From NCBI GenBank assembly GCA_020446815.1, contig JAGRDY010000002.1, forward strand, positions 1-64,000: 64,000 nucleotides of DNA, read 5' to 3'. How positions within the stretch are numbered: the first letter of the stretch is position 1; each line of letters opens with the position of its first letter. Positions 62,862 through 64,000 of this stretch are shown here, in pieces. The DNA is from Paracoccaceae bacterium. Lineage in GTDB: Bacteria > Pseudomonadota > Alphaproteobacteria > Rhodobacterales > Rhodobacteraceae. The notes under the pieces are model-generated. The model did not search any database and was not told the origin of the DNA. It saw only the letters and a list, made by a program, of their open reading frames with translations. The translations under genes were made by a program, and so were the position numbers.

Positions 62862-64000
62862 TCAGTGAAAATCCCGGCTGGGAAACAGTTTCCTTGCCTG
62901 ATCTCTTGGGTGGAAGGCACGGCCCGTGACCGGTTGCGGCCCTGAGCGCGGCGCGTCATCCGCTTGCGGCAGGGTTTCACCGATAACGCCTTGCATCGGG
63001 TGGCCAAGGGCCGCGAGCTTATGGGATAAATCCTGCACATGTTGGGCGATTACATGCACGACGGCGCCTTCCCGTTGCAGATGGCCGGTGATCCGCAACA
63101 ATCGCCCGCCGATGACGGCGCGGCGGAATCGTTCATACACTTTCGGCCAGACAACGATATTGCCGACACCTGTTTCATCTTCGAGCGTCATAAATATCAC
63201 GCCAGATGCGGTTCCGGGGCGTTGGCGGGTGATGACCAGCCCGCAGACCGAGAGTGGCGCCAACGGGGCTGTAGCAAGCTCTCCATGCGGCGTCGTATCG
63301 CTCAGATCAGGCCGCAGCAACTCGACCGGATGCGCTTTGAGCGACAGGCGCAAGGAGAGGTAATCTTCAACGACTTCTTCACCGAGGTTCATTGCGGGCA
63401 GGTCAACCTGTGGTTCGGTTATTGCTTCCCCGTCCACGGGATCACAAAAGAGAGGCAGCGGGCTGTCTGAGCGGATCGCCTTGACTTGCCAAAGCGCATC
63501 GCGGCGGGTCATTCCCATTCCGGTAAACGCATCGGCCTCGGCCAGCCGTTCCAGACCGCTGGCGCCGATCCCTGCCCGATGCCAGAGGCCTTGAACATCC
63601 CGGTACCCGTTGCCTCGGGCCGACACGATCCACGCTGCATCCTCTTGTTTCATGCCTTTGATCTGGCGAAATCCAAGCCGCAGGGACAGCCGCCCATCGG
63701 GACGCTTTTCCAGATGATTGTCCCACCCCGAGCGGTTCACGCAAACAGGCCGTATTTCGATGCCATGTTCGCGAGCATCCCGCACAATCTGGGCCGGAGC
63801 ATAAAACCCCATAGGCTGTGAATTGAGCAAAGCACAGGCGAAGGCCGCAGGATGATGGCATTTCAGCCATGCCGATACATAAGCCAGCATCGCGAATGCC
63901 GCTGCGTGGCTTTCGGGAAACCCATATTCACCAAAGCCCTCGATCTGTGAAAAGCAGCGATCGGCGAAATCCGCCTCGTAGCCGCGATCGAGCATGCCGG
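62862..64000 (-). CDS. dnaE2: error-prone DNA polymerase DnaE2, C-terminal part
   Basis: The 3' part (about 379 residues) of a gene whose start lies beyond the window edge. GFGEYGFPESHAAAFAMLAYVSAWLKCHHPAAF and LLNSQPMGFYAPAQIVRDA match the finger region of C-family DNA polymerases. The C-terminal OB-fold (VCGLVITRQRPGTASGVIFMTLEDETG) and the absence of a DnaE1-like tail indicate the DnaE2 type, which copies damaged DNA together with ImuA and ImuB in the SOS response. imuA/imuB would be expected just upstream, outside the window. Confidence 0.92.
   Translation of the reverse strand, partial: GMLDRGYEADFADRCFSQIEGFGEYGFPESHAAAFAMLAYVSAWLKCHHPAAFACALLNSQPMGFYAPAQIVRDAREHGIEIRPVCVNRSGWDNHLEKRPDGRLSLRLGFRQIKGMKQEDAAWIVSARGNGYRDVQGLWHRAGIGASGLERLAEADAFTGMGMTRRDALWQVKAIRSDSPLPLFCDPVDGEAITEPQVDLPAMNLGEEVVEDYLSLRLSLKAHPVELLRPDLSDTTPHGELATAPLAPLSVCGLVITRQRPGTASGVIFMTLEDETGVGNIVVWPKVYERFRRAVIGGRLLRITGHLQREGAVVHVIAQHVQDLSHKLAALGHPMQGVIGETLPQADDAPRSGPQPVTGRAFHPRDQARKLFPSRDFH

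Overview
The window looks like a chromosomal segment of an alphaproteobacterium of the Rhodobacteraceae (Roseobacter group). This is inferred from high GC, very frequent ATGA start/stop overlaps, GTG and TTG starts, a MarR plus response-regulator pair of the PetP/PetR kind, two Hint-domain proteins, an allantoinase fused to OHCU decarboxylase, and a CueR/CopA/CopZ set. No phage, insertion sequence, CRISPR array or rRNA was seen. The segment is dense with housekeeping and catabolic genes and has one likely accessory island.

Left part (1-13.5 kb). An initiator tRNA-Met is followed by a urate degradation cluster: nucleobase permease, ureidoglycolate lyase, PuuE-UraD fusion, HIU hydrolase, a LysR regulator and the membrane urate hydroxylase PuuD with a cytochrome c tail. 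Together these take urate to allantoate, then skip a step that must be encoded elsewhere, and resume at ureidoglycolate. Next is a regulon around a perfect 22-bp palindrome. On one side lies a polyamine-type ABC transporter plus a metallo-beta-lactamase-fold hydrolase; on the other, a TetR regulator overlaps an agmatinase/guanidinobutyrase-type ureohydrolase. This suggests uptake and hydrolysis of a guanidino compound.

Middle (13.4-38.7 kb). tRNA-Leu(CAG), an NDUFA9-like protein, a sulfotransferase and uppP come first. An unusual glutamate synthase operon follows, in which gltD and gltB are separated by a secreted hypothetical protein and a GFA-family protein. Then come a HlyC-like lysine acyltransferase coupled to two Hint-domain proteins, mtgA, a glutathione transferase, queG, ilvE, petP/petR, a histone-deacetylase-like hydrolase, and the isoprenoid run xseB-ispA-ltaE-dxs.

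Right part (38.7-64 kb). The likely accessory region (39.7-50.8 kb) carries two arylsulfotransferase-like membrane proteins, GtrA/GtrB/GtrII-type glucosylation components, a GMC oxidoreductase with a four-cysteine cluster, an epimerase-like protein, a YIGPG small membrane protein and a sulfotransferase. It looks like a cell-surface glycan or lipid modification locus. After it come purine salvage (adenine deaminase and AMP nucleosidase, coupled), an HU-like protein with a strong terminator, an EamA transporter, the copper module (copZ, copA, cueR with a 19-bp-spacer promoter), dnaJ and dnaK, and the 3' part of dnaE2 cut by the window edge. A palindromic intergenic repeat recurs three times (about 24.2, 59.1 and 62.6 kb).
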